Shown: one piece after another, positions 9,280 to 18,729 of the stretch
Numbering within the stretch: the first letter of the stretch is position 1
Layout of the letters: each line of letters begins with the position of its first letter
NCBI RefSeq assembly: GCF_003202915.1
Contig: NZ_QGLP01000004.1
Location: forward strand, 248,001 to 312,000
Direction: 5' to 3'
DNA length: 64,000 bases
Origin: Gilliamella apicola
GTDB lineage: Bacteria > Pseudomonadota > Gammaproteobacteria > Enterobacterales > Orbaceae
The notes under the pieces: model-generated
What the model was told of the DNA's origin: nothing
Database searches by the model: none
The model's input: the letters and a program-made list of their open reading frames with translations, nothing else
Made by a program: the position numbers and the translations under genes

Positions 9280-11016
9280 TCACAATAACTGTTGTTTTAA
9301 TTTATTTAATAGCTGATTTTCAATCTCAACCCAACCTCGTACACTATTAATAAACGCTATTTTATCGGCTTGTAAAATATCTTTTTTGATAATCTTTTTC
9401 TCAATGAGTTGGTGATTATTCAAATAATTCTGTCGCATCGTACCAGCAAGCAATCCAGAGGTAATCGCTGGTGTTAGCCACTTATCATTAATGAGTAATG
9501 CAATATTACCATTTACAAACTCGGTAATTTCATCATATTGATTATAATTGATATATTCTTGACCTGCGGCTAATTGAGGAAAATGTTGGCGATTAGTTGT
9601 TTTATGATAGAGAAAAACATTTTCCTTATCGACACATTTTTCTGCCCAAGCAAGTTTATCAATTACTATTGGATTGGTAAGTAAATCGATACTTATTGCC
9701 GGTTGTCCATTTTTAGGTTGTAGCAATCTAATTTTATATTTTCCTGAAAAATAAGTTTTTGCCAAATCGGTCAACTTCTGTTTGATGGTTTGAACATTAC
9801 ATGCAAAATCAAAATAGGTTGCTGAAGCCAATAACCTGTCTAAATGCATATCCAATAAGACCAATTTGCCATCTTCAAGCAATAACGTTTCAATAATATA
9901 TTTAGGTGTCGACAAAGTTCGATTTAAGATAGCAGTTTTGGCTAAAATCTCATTATATTCATCATCGGCGGTTGAATCCCATGTAATGCCACCCCCGACG
10001 CCATAATTCAACTGTTGATTATGGATAGTCAAAGTACGTATTGGAATATTAAAAACAGCCTTTTTCATAGACGGTTCAATATAACCAATTGTGCCACAAT
10101 AAACGCCGCGCGCTGAGTTTTCAATATTACTAATAATTTGCATGGTGCTTGATTTAGGTGCACCAGTAATTGAACCGCATGGAAAAAGCGCTTGAAATAT
10201 CTGATATAAATTCACATTTTCTTTTAGGTTTCCTTGAATAGTTGAGGTGAGCTGCCAAACAGTTGGATATTTTTCTGCGGTAAATAAGTGTGGAACGGTT
10301 ACCGAACCAGGTTCGGAAATTTTACTCAAATCATTACGAAGTAAATCAACAATCATCATATTTTCAGCCAGATTTTTCTCTGACATTAACGACTTTATTT
10401 GTTGTTTATCTTGGTTGTTATTTAAGCCTCGTGCCACTGTTCCTTTCATCGGTTTAGTCGAGATGGTTCTATCTTCTAATTTAAAAAATAATTCTGGGGA
10501 GATAGATAAAATATGATATTTTTCAAATTCAATATAAGCACAGTAATTAGCTCGATTATTTTTTTGTAGAAAATGATAATAATCTTTAGGATTGCCATTA
10601 AATGGTGCATTGAATTGAATGGTAAAGTTGGTTTGATAAGTATTACCAGATTCGATTTGGGCGCGAATATAACTAATTTTTTGTTGATATTCATCAATGT
10701 TGGTGTCGCTAGACAACTTCAAAGATTGCGGTATATATTGTTCATTATTGGATATCGTCGTATAGTCTTCAAAAATACCAAATAACAGCAGAGGTAAATC
10801 CTGATTTGACGTTGGGAGTATTTTGGTTTTATTTGACTCGTTAAAGCCCATAGCGCTTTCATAAGCAAGGTAACCGCAAGCGTAGTAACCTTGTTGTATG
10901 AATGCTTCTATCTCCTCAATATCTTTTTTTATTGAGCAATGATCAGATGACTTTATAATTTTTATTGGATCACAAAAATATTTATGTTGCCCTTCAAAAT
11001 CAAAATAAATTTTCAT
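9280..11016 (-). CDS. pabB: Aminodeoxychorismate synthase component I fused to 4-amino-4-deoxychorismate lyase
   Basis: A bifunctional protein of 578 residues for p-aminobenzoate synthesis, the aromatic part of folate. Residues 1 to about 355 are a chorismate-binding PabB domain with GNTYQTNFT, PMKGT near residue 190 (the Lys used by aminodeoxychorismate synthases), ENMMIVDLLRNDL and FPCGSITGAPK. Residues about 370-578 are a fold-type IV PLP domain like PabC, with LLDMHLDRLLASA, the candidate PLP lysine in YHKTTNR, and GLLAGTMRQ. The ATG at 11016 is preferred for its GAG-type ribosome site; a GTG at 11022 that overlaps the pabA stop is possible. It is translated just after pabA. Confidence 0.93.
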   Translation of the reverse strand: MKIYFDFEGQHKYFCDPIKIIKSSDHCSIKKDIEEIEAFIQQGYYACGYLAYESAMGFNESNKTKILPTSNQDLPLLLFGIFEDYTTISNNEQYIPQSLKLSSDTNIDEYQQKISYIRAQIESGNTYQTNFTIQFNAPFNGNPKDYYHFLQKNNRANYCAYIEFEKYHILSISPELFFKLEDRTISTKPMKGTVARGLNNNQDKQQIKSLMSEKNLAENMMIVDLLRNDLSKISEPGSVTVPHLFTAEKYPTVWQLTSTIQGNLKENVNLYQIFQALFPCGSITGAPKSSTMQIISNIENSARGVYCGTIGYIEPSMKKAVFNIPIRTLTIHNQQLNYGVGGGITWDSTADDEYNEILAKTAILNRTLSTPKYIIETLLLEDGKLVLLDMHLDRLLASATYFDFACNVQTIKQKLTDLAKTYFSGKYKIRLLQPKNGQPAISIDLLTNPIVIDKLAWAEKCVDKENVFLYHKTTNRQHFPQLAAGQEYINYNQYDEITEFVNGNIALLINDKWLTPAITSGLLAGTMRQNYLNNHQLIEKKIIKKDILQADKIAFINSVRGWVEIENQLLNKLKQQLL

Positions 11017-11021
11017 GTTCA

Positions 11022-11585
11022 CTACTCGCTAACAAAATTGCTAATCATTTTTAAACCAAACTCTGTTTTAATTGCTTCAGGATGGAATTGCACTGATTCA
11101 ATCGGAAGTGTCATATGACGCAATCCCATAATTAATCCTTGCTTATTTGTCGCGGTGACTATTAATGGTGATTGCTTTGCTGAATTTTCTACAATTAACG
11201 AATGATATCTTACAACCGAAAAAGGATTTTTAATTCCAGCAAATAATCCTTGCTCATCATGAATAATTTCATCAACTTTGCCATGCATTGGTATAGGTGC
11301 TTTAACTATTTTGCAGCCAAAATATTGCGCAATCGCTTGATGGCCTAAACAGATCCCTAGTATTGGACAATGCTTCGCAAAGGTTTGAATCGCTGACAAC
11401 GATATTCCAGCATTTTCTGGCCGGCCTGGGCCCGGAGAAATTACCATTTTAGAGAATGATAATTGCTTTAGTTCATCAATAGATTTTTCATCATTTTTGA
11501 TGACCATAACATCGGCACCAGCACGGCAAAGGTAGTCATAGATATTAAAAGTAAAAGAATCGTAATTATCAATAAGAAGAATCAA
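11022..11585 (-). CDS. pabA: Aminodeoxychorismate synthase glutamine amidotransferase component
   Basis: A class I glutamine amidotransferase of about 187 residues that supplies ammonia to PabB. The nucleophile Cys is in GICLGHQ, the catalytic His-Glu pair in QFHPEA, and the oxyanion region in SPGPGRPE. The neighbouring pabB-pabC fusion, rather than trpE, favours PabA over TrpG. The start is uncertain. I use the TTG at 11585, which gives the canonical MILLIDNYDSF with a GGG seven bases upstream. The longer frame starts at another TTG, at 11597, and lacks a ribosome site. Confidence 0.9.
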   Translation of the reverse strand: MILLIDNYDSFTFNIYDYLCRAGADVMVIKNDEKSIDELKQLSFSKMVISPGPGRPENAGISLSAIQTFAKHCPILGICLGHQAIAQYFGCKIVKAPIPMHGKVDEIIHDEQGLFAGIKNPFSVVRYHSLIVENSAKQSPLIVTATNKQGLIMGLRHMTLPIESVQFHPEAIKTEFGLKMISNFVSE

Positions 11586-11804
11586 AATTGTACCCAATGC
11601 TTAATAAATATAAAAATGTGAAGGTTTTAACCAATGACAGGTGATTCTATTATAAAAAGCGAGGCTATATAAAGTAATTAATTACTAATCAAAAAACTTT
11701 CTACGACTAAATTAAACTTTTAAAAATCCCGTATCTAAAAAATTTTTAAAAAAATTGAGGAGCGGGGGTTTTTTATTTCTCATTTCTCATAAATTTAACA
11801 TTTA

Positions 11805-11820
11805 TGTGATCAATATCACA
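11805..11820. promoter_or_regulatory. Perfect CRP binding site upstream of the hexuronate operon
   Basis: TGTGA-TCAATA-TCACA, with the palindrome extending three more bases on each side (TTA...TAA). Its centre (11812.5) would be at -41.5 if transcription begins near 11854. A possible -10 TATGGT at 11841-11846 fits that class II arrangement. The target is rspA, 78 bp downstream. Confidence 0.85.
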
Positions 11821-11897
11821 TAAATAACCTAATCTACTTGTATGGTAGTATTGTTCATATTAAAGTTTGTTTGTTAATCATTTTTCAGAGGTATCAA

Positions 11898-13112
11898 ATG
11901 AAAATCGTAAAAGCAGAAGTTTTTGTGTGTAGTCCAGGAAGGAACTTTGTCACATTAAAAATCACTACAGATTCAGGTGTATATGGAGTTGGTGATGCGA
12001 CACTCAATGGACGAGAGTTATCTGTCGCATCATATCTTAAAGATCATCTTTGTCCACAGCTAATCGGTCGAGATGCTAGTCAAATTGAAGATATCTTTCA
12101 ATATTTTTATAAAGGAGCCTATTGGCGTCGTGGGCCAGTGACCATGTCAGCAATATCTGCAATTGATATGGCGTTATGGGATATCAAAGGTAAAGTAGCC
12201 AATATGCCACTTTATCAGCTATTAGGTGGTGCTTCACGTACTGGTGTCATGGTCTATTGCCATACGACAGGTAAAGATATTGAAGAAGCGTTAGATGATT
12301 ACGCCAAACATAAGGAAATGGGTTTTAAAGCTATTCGTGTTCAGTGTGGAATACCGGGAATGAAGACCACATATGGTCAAAGTAAAGGTAAAAATTTAGC
12401 TTATGAACCGGCTACTCGAGGTAATTATCCAGAAGAGCAATTTTGGGCAACCGATAAATACCTTGATTTCACACCAAAATTATTTGAAGCAGTAAGAAAT
12501 AAATTTGGTTTTAATGAACATCTATTGCATGACATGCACCATCGTTTAACTCCAATTGAAGCTGCGCGTTTTGGTAAAAGTATCGAAGATTATCGTCTAT
12601 TTTGGATGGAAGACCCAACACCAGCGGAAAATCAAGAGTGCTTCCGTTTAATTCGTCAACATACAGTCACTCCAATTGCGGTCGGTGAAGTATTTAACAG
12701 TATTTGGGACTGTAAACAGCTAATTGAAGAACAGCTCATTGATTATATCCGAACCACCATAACTCATGCTGGTGGCATCACACACATGCGTCGAATTGCT
12801 GATTTTGCGGCACTTTATCAAGTTAGAACTGGTTCTCATGGCCCATCTGATTTATCTCCAATTTGTCATGCAGCTGCTCTGCATTTTGATATGTGGGTGC
12901 CTAACTTTGGGGTACAAGAATTCATGGGTTATTCCGAACAGATGTTAGAAGTTTTCTCACCTAATTGGACCTTTAATGATGGTTATATGCATCCAAGTGA
13001 CAAACCAGGTTTAGGTATCGATTTTGATGAAAAACTGGCATCAAAATATCCATACAATCCTGCTTATTTGCCAATTGCTCGTTTAGAAGATGGCACTTTG
13101 TGGAATTGGTAA
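11898..13112 (+). CDS. rspA: D-mannonate dehydratase of the RspA/ManD family (enolase superfamily)
   Basis: A 404-residue enolase-superfamily enzyme almost collinear with E. coli RspA. ManD enzymes dehydrate D-mannonate to 2-keto-3-deoxy-D-gluconate. The residues that define active ManD are present: Arg147 and Tyr159 (GMKTTYG), the Asp and His of HDMHH (212, 214), Glu238 in WMEDP, Glu264 in AVGEVF, and the His of GSHGPSD. The ATG at 11898 follows GAGG and gives the standard [10 protein letters not shown] start; the frame is open 20 codons further upstream. With uxaC and uxuB in the same operon and no uxuA, it is probably the operon's mannonate dehydratase. Confidence 0.92.
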   Translation: MKIVKAEVFVCSPGRNFVTLKITTDSGVYGVGDATLNGRELSVASYLKDHLCPQLIGRDASQIEDIFQYFYKGAYWRRGPVTMSAISAIDMALWDIKGKVANMPLYQLLGGASRTGVMVYCHTTGKDIEEALDDYAKHKEMGFKAIRVQCGIPGMKTTYGQSKGKNLAYEPATRGNYPEEQFWATDKYLDFTPKLFEAVRNKFGFNEHLLHDMHHRLTPIEAARFGKSIEDYRLFWMEDPTPAENQECFRLIRQHTVTPIAVGEVFNSIWDCKQLIEEQLIDYIRTTITHAGGITHMRRIADFAALYQVRTGSHGPSDLSPICHAAALHFDMWVPNFGVQEFMGYSEQMLEVFSPNWTFNDGYMHPSDKPGLGIDFDEKLASKYPYNPAYLPIARLEDGTLWNW

Positions 13113-13127
13113 TTTGACGGAGTTTAT

Positions 13128-13220
13128 ATGGAAAATATTGTGACGCGAAGTCAAGTTGATCGCGAACTTCGATTAAATGTAGCGACAATATTTTTCATAA
13201 ACAGAAATTATCGGGTTTGA
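13128..13220 (+). pseudogene. Short ORF after rspA, possible remnant of a lost operon gene
   Basis: A 30-codon frame (begins MENIVTRSQ, ends INRNYRV) starts 15 nt after the rspA stop with GGAG five bases before its ATG. That is a better translation start than chance would give. The frame then stops and nothing recognisable continues it. In E. coli the related rspA-rspB-ydfJIH locus has a transporter gene here, so this may be the N-terminal stub of a deleted gene. It could equally be a real small peptide or be meaningless. Confidence 0.3.
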
Positions 13221-13288
13221 GCATATAGATGGATTACTAATTGCATATAAGTTCAACATCGATAAAACACATAATAAGGAAATAATAT

Positions 13289-14692
13289 ATGTCTTTTATT
13301 CATAAAGATTTTCTTTTAAATAGTAAAGTTGCTCAAAAGCTATACCATGAATTTGCCGAAAATCTTCCTATTATTGATTACCATTGTCATTTAGATCCAC
13401 GCGAGATTGCTGAAAATAAAAAATTTGATTCGATGTATGAATTATGGCTATCAGGTGATCATTACAAATGGCGAGCAATGAGAGCGGATGGCGTGGATGA
13501 AAAACTGATTACAGGTAATGCTTCACCATTAGAAAAATTTAAAGCATGGAGTGGAACAGTTGAAAATACGATAGGTAATCCGTTATTTCATTGGAGTCAT
13601 CTTGAATTAGCTAAATATTTTGGTATTACAGATACTTTGAATGGTAAAAACTCTGAAGAAATATGGGATAAATGTAACTATATTTTGCAAGAAAAAAATT
13701 ATACAGCACAAAAATTAATTAACTTATCAAATGTTGATGTAATCTGTACTACTGACTCACCGCTTGATAGTTTGCAATATCATGATGAAATAATTAAACA
13801 AAACGACTTTAAAACTAAAGTTTTACCAACGTTTAGACCTGATGAAGCCTTAGACTCTGTTGGCGAAAAGTTTACTAAATTTGTTAGTAATCTTGAAAAT
13901 CAAACATCAGTTAAGATAAATAATTTTAGTGATTTTTTAAAAGCTATTGAAAATAGAGTTGAATATTTTCATCAAAAAGGTTGTCGACTATCTGACCATG
14001 GTTTAATGACTATTCAGTTTGAGGATAGTGATCCTAAAACACAAAATATATTATTCGAAAAAAAAATGAATAATATTACATTAGATGAAACTGAGGAATA
14101 TCGATATAAATCTGCTGTTCTAATTGCATTAGCTGGTTTTTATAGTAAAAGAAATTGGGCTATGCAGCTTCATTTTGGCGTTATTCGAAATAATAACCAA
14201 ATCATGTTTAATCAGTTAGGAATAAATACTGGCTTCGACTCCATCTGTGATCAACAAAATCTAGCAATTAATCTAAATAAATTATTCAATAAAATGAATG
14301 AATTAAATTCATTACCTAAAACAATTATCTATAATTTAGATCCTAGTGTTAATGATGTGGTTGCTTGTACAATCGCAAATTTCCAAAAATCAGGATTAGT
14401 TAAATCTAATATGCAATATGGTGCAGGATGGTGGTTTAGTGATACCAAAAGAGGCATGCTAAGACAACTTACTACTCTTGCTGATCATGGCTTATTAATG
14501 AATTTTGTGGGAATGTTAACCGACTCAAGAAGCTTTATCTCTTATACCCGCCATGAATATTTCCGTCGAATATTATGTAATTTAATTGGTCAATGGGTTA
14601 CTGATGGAGAAATACCAGAAGATTACCAATTGTTAGGTAAGCTTATTACAGGAATTTGCTATAAAAATGCTAAATCTTATTTTGACTTTTAA
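13289..14692 (+). CDS. uxaC: Uronate (glucuronate) isomerase
   Basis: A 467-residue amidohydrolase-fold enzyme, about the length of E. coli UxaC (470). It interconverts D-glucuronate with D-fructuronate and D-galacturonate with D-tagaturonate. The metal-binding HxH motif is at residues 32-34 (DYHCHLDP). Other family signatures are WRAMRADG near residue 62, MQLHFGVIRNNN, and the GWWFSDTKRGM and LTDSRSF segments near the C terminus. An AAGGA ribosome site precedes the start. It follows rspA with a gap of 176 nt that holds a short remnant-like ORF. Confidence 0.97.
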   Translation: MSFIHKDFLLNSKVAQKLYHEFAENLPIIDYHCHLDPREIAENKKFDSMYELWLSGDHYKWRAMRADGVDEKLITGNASPLEKFKAWSGTVENTIGNPLFHWSHLELAKYFGITDTLNGKNSEEIWDKCNYILQEKNYTAQKLINLSNVDVICTTDSPLDSLQYHDEIIKQNDFKTKVLPTFRPDEALDSVGEKFTKFVSNLENQTSVKINNFSDFLKAIENRVEYFHQKGCRLSDHGLMTIQFEDSDPKTQNILFEKKMNNITLDETEEYRYKSAVLIALAGFYSKRNWAMQLHFGVIRNNNQIMFNQLGINTGFDSICDQQNLAINLNKLFNKMNELNSLPKTIIYNLDPSVNDVVACTIANFQKSGLVKSNMQYGAGWWFSDTKRGMLRQLTTLADHGLLMNFVGMLTDSRSFISYTRHEYFRRILCNLIGQWVTDGEIPEDYQLLGKLITGICYKNAKSYFDF

Positions 14693-14769
14693 CTACAAAA
14701 TTAAAGGATGATTTTGAATTTGACCAATAGGTTAAAAAGATTTTGATTATTTAAATTAAGGAATCAAGA

Positions 14770-16281
14770 ATGGATACGAAAATAAATAAAAAAAGGAAAG
14801 TAACGCTTCCTATTGCAATTGGTTATGGTTTAACTGATATTATGGGTGGAGGTGCGTTTACCATCATCGGGGCATGGTTACTCTTTTTCTATACCACTTT
14901 TGTAGGGTTAACACCTATTGAGGCCGCATCGATTGTGGCAATTGCACGAATTGTTGATGCAATTGTTAGTTTATTTATGGGTAGTTTTACCGATAATTTT
15001 TACAAATATAAATTAGGGCAAAAATTTGGAAGAAGACGTTTCTTCTTACTGATTGGTTCTCCTCTTATGTTGCTTTATGTTTTACTTTGGGTAACAGGGA
15101 TGAATTATTGGTTTTATTTAACGGTATATTTAGTCTTCGAAATCGTTGCAGCTATTGTGTTGATTCCTTGGGAAACATTACCGTCAGAAATGACTAAAGA
15201 TTATAATGATCGAACCAAATTATCTACAGGTAGAATGTTTTTATCTGCAAGTGGGACTTTCTTAGCCACTTTAGTACCAGGTATTTTAATTCACTATTTT
15301 GGCGAAAATAATGCTTACGCTTATTTCATTAATGGGCTTTTCTTTGCTGTTATTTTTGCTGTTTGCGTATTTATTTCATATAAGGTGACGTGGGAGAGAG
15401 AACTGACCCCAGAAATGATAAAATATCAAGAACAAGGTGTAACCCAAAAAAGTTTTTCTGAAAAAGTTACTGTTGTTAAACATCTAGTTAAAGATTATTT
15501 ATCTACATTTAATATTAGAGCTTTCCGTAAACATTTAGCTATCTATTTGTTTTCATTCACTGCAAAAGATATTTTTAATACGGTATTTGTATTCTTTTGT
15601 GTCTATTGTTTATGTGTTTCTTCGTCATTTGCTGGTGGATTGTTATCTTTAAGTATTATAGGTTTACCAATAACATTATTGGCTGGTGTTGCAATGGTAA
15701 AATATGGTCCGGGAAGACTGTATATATTCTCTTATACAACTATGATCATCTGTATCCTTGGTTTTTACGCTGTATATATAGTCGATCCTTCATCCAAAAT
15801 TTGGTTGTTATATATTTTGGCTATTTGTTACCAGGCCGGTCGTTGTATTTTAGAATTTACCCCTTGGAATGTTTTTCCGTTTATTCCTGATGTTGATGAA
15901 ATGCTAACCAGACAACGTCGAGAAGGTTTATATGCGGCGGTTATGACATTTGGTCGCAAAACCACTGTTGCTATTGCCACGTTTATCGTCGGGTTAATTC
16001 TACAAAAAGGTGGATTTGTGCAAGGTAGTACTCAACAAAGTGCTGAAGCAATAAATACTATTAGTATTTTATTTGTTGGTGGTACAGTTGGGTTATTATT
16101 AATAGCCTTGTTTTATGCATTAACTTTCAAGTTAAATAAGCAGACTCACACAATTTTAGTTGCAGAAATTGAACGTTTAAAAAATAATGGCTCAAAAAGT
16201 GATGTTTCAGAAGAAACTCGGAAAGTTGTTGAAAACCTTACTGGTCATAAATATGAAAATTTATGGCGAAAAAATTTATAA
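14770..16281 (+). CDS. GPH-family sugar/uronide:cation symporter
   Basis: A 503-residue inner-membrane transporter with about 12 hydrophobic segments, of the glycoside-pentoside-hexuronide (GPH) branch of the MFS. Family features near the N terminus are GYGLTDIMGGG and ARIVDAIVSLFMGSFTDN, followed by GRRRFFLLIGSP between helices 2 and 3. The cytoplasmic tail is about 45 residues. Position inside a hexuronate operon suggests uptake of glucuronate, galacturonate or a uronide such as an oligogalacturonide; the exact substrate cannot be read from the sequence. It replaces the unrelated ExuT found in many enterobacteria. Confidence 0.88.
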   Translation: MDTKINKKRKVTLPIAIGYGLTDIMGGGAFTIIGAWLLFFYTTFVGLTPIEAASIVAIARIVDAIVSLFMGSFTDNFYKYKLGQKFGRRRFFLLIGSPLMLLYVLLWVTGMNYWFYLTVYLVFEIVAAIVLIPWETLPSEMTKDYNDRTKLSTGRMFLSASGTFLATLVPGILIHYFGENNAYAYFINGLFFAVIFAVCVFISYKVTWERELTPEMIKYQEQGVTQKSFSEKVTVVKHLVKDYLSTFNIRAFRKHLAIYLFSFTAKDIFNTVFVFFCVYCLCVSSSFAGGLLSLSIIGLPITLLAGVAMVKYGPGRLYIFSYTTMIICILGFYAVYIVDPSSKIWLLYILAICYQAGRCILEFTPWNVFPFIPDVDEMLTRQRREGLYAAVMTFGRKTTVAIATFIVGLILQKGGFVQGSTQQSAEAINTISILFVGGTVGLLLIALFYALTFKLNKQTHTILVAEIERLKNNGSKSDVSEETRKVVENLTGHKYENLWRKNL

Positions 16282-16298
16282 TGTTATGGTAACGAATA

Positions 16299-17780
16299 AT
16301 GAGATTATCAAATCAAACTTTATCACAACTACCTAAAGAGGTAGTTGTTCCAACTTATGATAGAAGCAAAATTAAAACCAAAATTGTTCATCTTGGTTTT
16401 GGGGCATTTCATCGTGCTCATCAAGCGGTCTACGCGGATGTATTGGCTGTAGAGCATAATAGCGATTGGGGATATTGTGAAGTTAACTTGATTGGTGGTG
16501 AAGCACAAATTCAAGACTTAAAAGAACAAGATTGTTTATTCAGTGTATGTGAAATGTCCTATGATAACTGGAATACTCGTGTTGTAGGAGTAGCAAAAGA
16601 AGCATTACATGCAGATATTGATGGAATACAAAAAGTCTTAGATGTGATGACCCGTCCAGAAATTGCGATTGTGTCAATAACGGTAACCGAAAAAGGCTAT
16701 TGTTATCTGCCATCGACGGCATCAATTGATACTAATAATCCATTAATTAGTCATGATATTGCCAATCCTCATGCGCCTAAATCCGTTCCGGGTGTCATTG
16801 TTGAGGCATTACGTTTACGTAAAGAGCAAGGATTAAAACCTTTCACGGTTATGTCTTGTGACAATATGCCTGAAAATGGCCATGTTACTCGTAATGTTGT
16901 TTTAGCACTGGCTAAACAGCGAGATCCTAATCTAGCTCAATGGATTGAAGATAATGTGACTTTTCCATCAACGATGGTTGATCGAATTGTACCTGCGGCA
17001 ACGCCTGAAACGATGGTTAAAATAAAAAAACAACTTGGTGGAATTGATGACCCAGCAGGTATTGCAGGTGAACCATTTAGACAATGGGTGATTGAAGACA
17101 ATTTTGTGGCTGGTCGTCCTCAATGGCAGAAAGCTGGAGCAGAACTCGTTGGTGATGTTTTGCCTTATGAAGAGATGAAATTACGCATGTTAAATGGTAG
17201 CCATTCATTTTTTGCTTATTTAGGTTATTTAGCTGGCTATTTGCATATTGATGAGTGTATGCAGGATCCTAATTATGTTAAAGCAGCAAGACATTTAATG
17301 CTAAATGAACAAGCAACGACCTTACGAGTAAAAGATGTTGATTTGTCTGCTTATGCTGATTCATTACTCGATCGTTATCGAAACACAGGTTTAAAACATC
17401 GTACATGGCAAATCGCCATGGATGGTACTTTAAAATTGCCACAACGTATGCTTGATTCTATTCGTTATCACTTAGCTGACAATAGCTCATTTGATTGTCT
17501 TGCTTTAGGGGTTGCGGCTTGGATGCGTTATGTAAGTGGCGTAGATGACGCCGGTAATTCAATTGATGTAAGCGATCCATCAATTAGCAAAATAAAAGAG
17601 CTGGTAGCTAATAGTGCCGATGACGAAAATAGAGTAAAAGCACTATTATCTCTAACTCATGTATTTGGTAATGATTTAGTAAATAATCCGCTTTTCGTTG
17701 AAAAAGTTACGACAGCGTATATCTCTTTACGAGATGTCGGTGCTAAAAAGACAGTTGAAAAATTAACTCAACTTTTTTAG
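16299..17780 (+). CDS. uxuB: D-fructuronate reductase (mannitol dehydrogenase family)
   Basis: A 493-residue long-chain NAD-dependent polyol dehydrogenase close to E. coli UxuB and YdfI. It reduces D-fructuronate to D-mannonate. The Rossmann start is IVHLGFGAFHRAHQA near residue 30. Family signatures are FTVMSCDNMPENGH, TMVDRIVPAATPE, the catalytic Lys in MKLRMLNGSHS, and HRTWQIAMDGTLKLPQR. The E. coli relative next to rspR is ydfI, so this may be the YdfI ortholog; the two are near-identical in function. It is the last gene before a strong terminator. Confidence 0.93.
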   Translation: MRLSNQTLSQLPKEVVVPTYDRSKIKTKIVHLGFGAFHRAHQAVYADVLAVEHNSDWGYCEVNLIGGEAQIQDLKEQDCLFSVCEMSYDNWNTRVVGVAKEALHADIDGIQKVLDVMTRPEIAIVSITVTEKGYCYLPSTASIDTNNPLISHDIANPHAPKSVPGVIVEALRLRKEQGLKPFTVMSCDNMPENGHVTRNVVLALAKQRDPNLAQWIEDNVTFPSTMVDRIVPAATPETMVKIKKQLGGIDDPAGIAGEPFRQWVIEDNFVAGRPQWQKAGAELVGDVLPYEEMKLRMLNGSHSFFAYLGYLAGYLHIDECMQDPNYVKAARHLMLNEQATTLRVKDVDLSAYADSLLDRYRNTGLKHRTWQIAMDGTLKLPQRMLDSIRYHLADNSSFDCLALGVAAWMRYVSGVDDAGNSIDVSDPSISKIKELVANSADDENRVKALLSLTHVFGNDLVNNPLFVEKVTTAYISLRDVGAKKTVEKLTQLF

Positions 17781-17813
17781 AACTATCAATATAATTTACT
17801 AGAGTTAATAACC

Positions 17814-17850
17814 AAGGTGTAATAGCGCTATTTAGCAATTACACCTTTTT
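17814..17850 (+). terminator. Terminator of the hexuronate operon
   Basis: AAGGTGTAAT (17814-17823) pairs with ATTACACCTT (17838-17847) around a 14-nt loop, followed by a T-run to 17850. It lies 34 nt after the uxuB stop, and rspR begins downstream. Confidence 0.85.
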
Positions 17851-17963
17851 ATACGCTCTATTGACGTTATTAGATATATAGACTATTTTTTAAAAACACT
17901 TTTCTTATATTTAAAAATCACCTACTATTCACATCAATACAATTGATTATACAAGAATAGTAT

Positions 17964-18647
17964 ATGTTTAAACTTATCGAATTAAATATTTCAGAGCCCG
18001 TTAATCAACAAGTTTATCGTACATTAAGAAGAGCGATTATTACTTGTCAGGTTTTGCCTGGCATTTTACTTTCTGAAAAAGATATTTCTACGCAATTTAA
18101 TGTATCTCGCCAACCTGTTCGTGAAGCCTTCATTAAATTAGCTGAAGCCGGATTGGTTAAAATTCTTCCGCAACGAGGGACATTTGTAACCAAAATATCG
18201 ATTAAAAAAGTGATTGATGGTCAGTTTATTCGTGAAGCAGTTGAATGTGCAATTATCAAACGCGCCGCACAAGAAATTAGTGATGCAGATCTGTTATTGC
18301 TCGAAAAAAATCTAAAAGAGCAGATTGATGCTAATAAACGCAAAGATATTCGTTATTTTCTAGAAAAAGATGATGAATTCCACCAAATTTTAATGAATAT
18401 TGTTGATTGTCCGATGGCGTGGGAAACCGTCGAAAATATTAAAGCAATGATGGATAGGGTGAGATATCTAACGTTGGAAGATATTTCTCCCCCCGAAAAC
18501 TTGGTTAAACAACATGAAAAAATTGTTATTGCACTAAGAAAACATGATCCTGAAATGGCTGCTATAGCACTTCATGAGCATTTATCAACAATTTTAAAGA
18601 CGATAAAACTAGTCTCTCAGCAACATAATGAGTGGTTTGTTGATTAA
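17964..18647 (+). CDS. rspR: GntR/FCD-family regulator, RspR-like
   Basis: A 227-residue GntR-family regulator. Residues 10-75 form a winged helix-turn-helix (recognition region SRQPVREAFIKLAEAG, wing PQRGTFV). Residues about 85-215 form the all-helical FCD effector domain, with its metal-site Asp/His residues around DDEFHQ and the C-terminal H in LHEHL. It aligns closely with E. coli RspR (YdfH), encoded in the rspA-ydfJ-ydfI cluster, so it is probably the local repressor of this uronate operon. It is separated from uxuB by a terminator and likely has its own promoter. Confidence 0.88.
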   Translation: MFKLIELNISEPVNQQVYRTLRRAIITCQVLPGILLSEKDISTQFNVSRQPVREAFIKLAEAGLVKILPQRGTFVTKISIKKVIDGQFIREAVECAIIKRAAQEISDADLLLLEKNLKEQIDANKRKDIRYFLEKDDEFHQILMNIVDCPMAWETVENIKAMMDRVRYLTLEDISPPENLVKQHEKIVIALRKHDPEMAAIALHEHLSTILKTIKLVSQQHNEWFVD

Positions 18648-18729
18648 TTGGCAATCAAGTGATAAAACAGAATAATTAACAATTTTATTTTTTAAATCAA
18701 GTATAGTTTATCGATTGAGACTATTTAGT

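Noticed and set aside
12973-13188. 71-codon minus-strand ORF across the rspA end
   Set aside because: Most of it is antisense to conserved rspA coding sequence; no ribosome site or known product.
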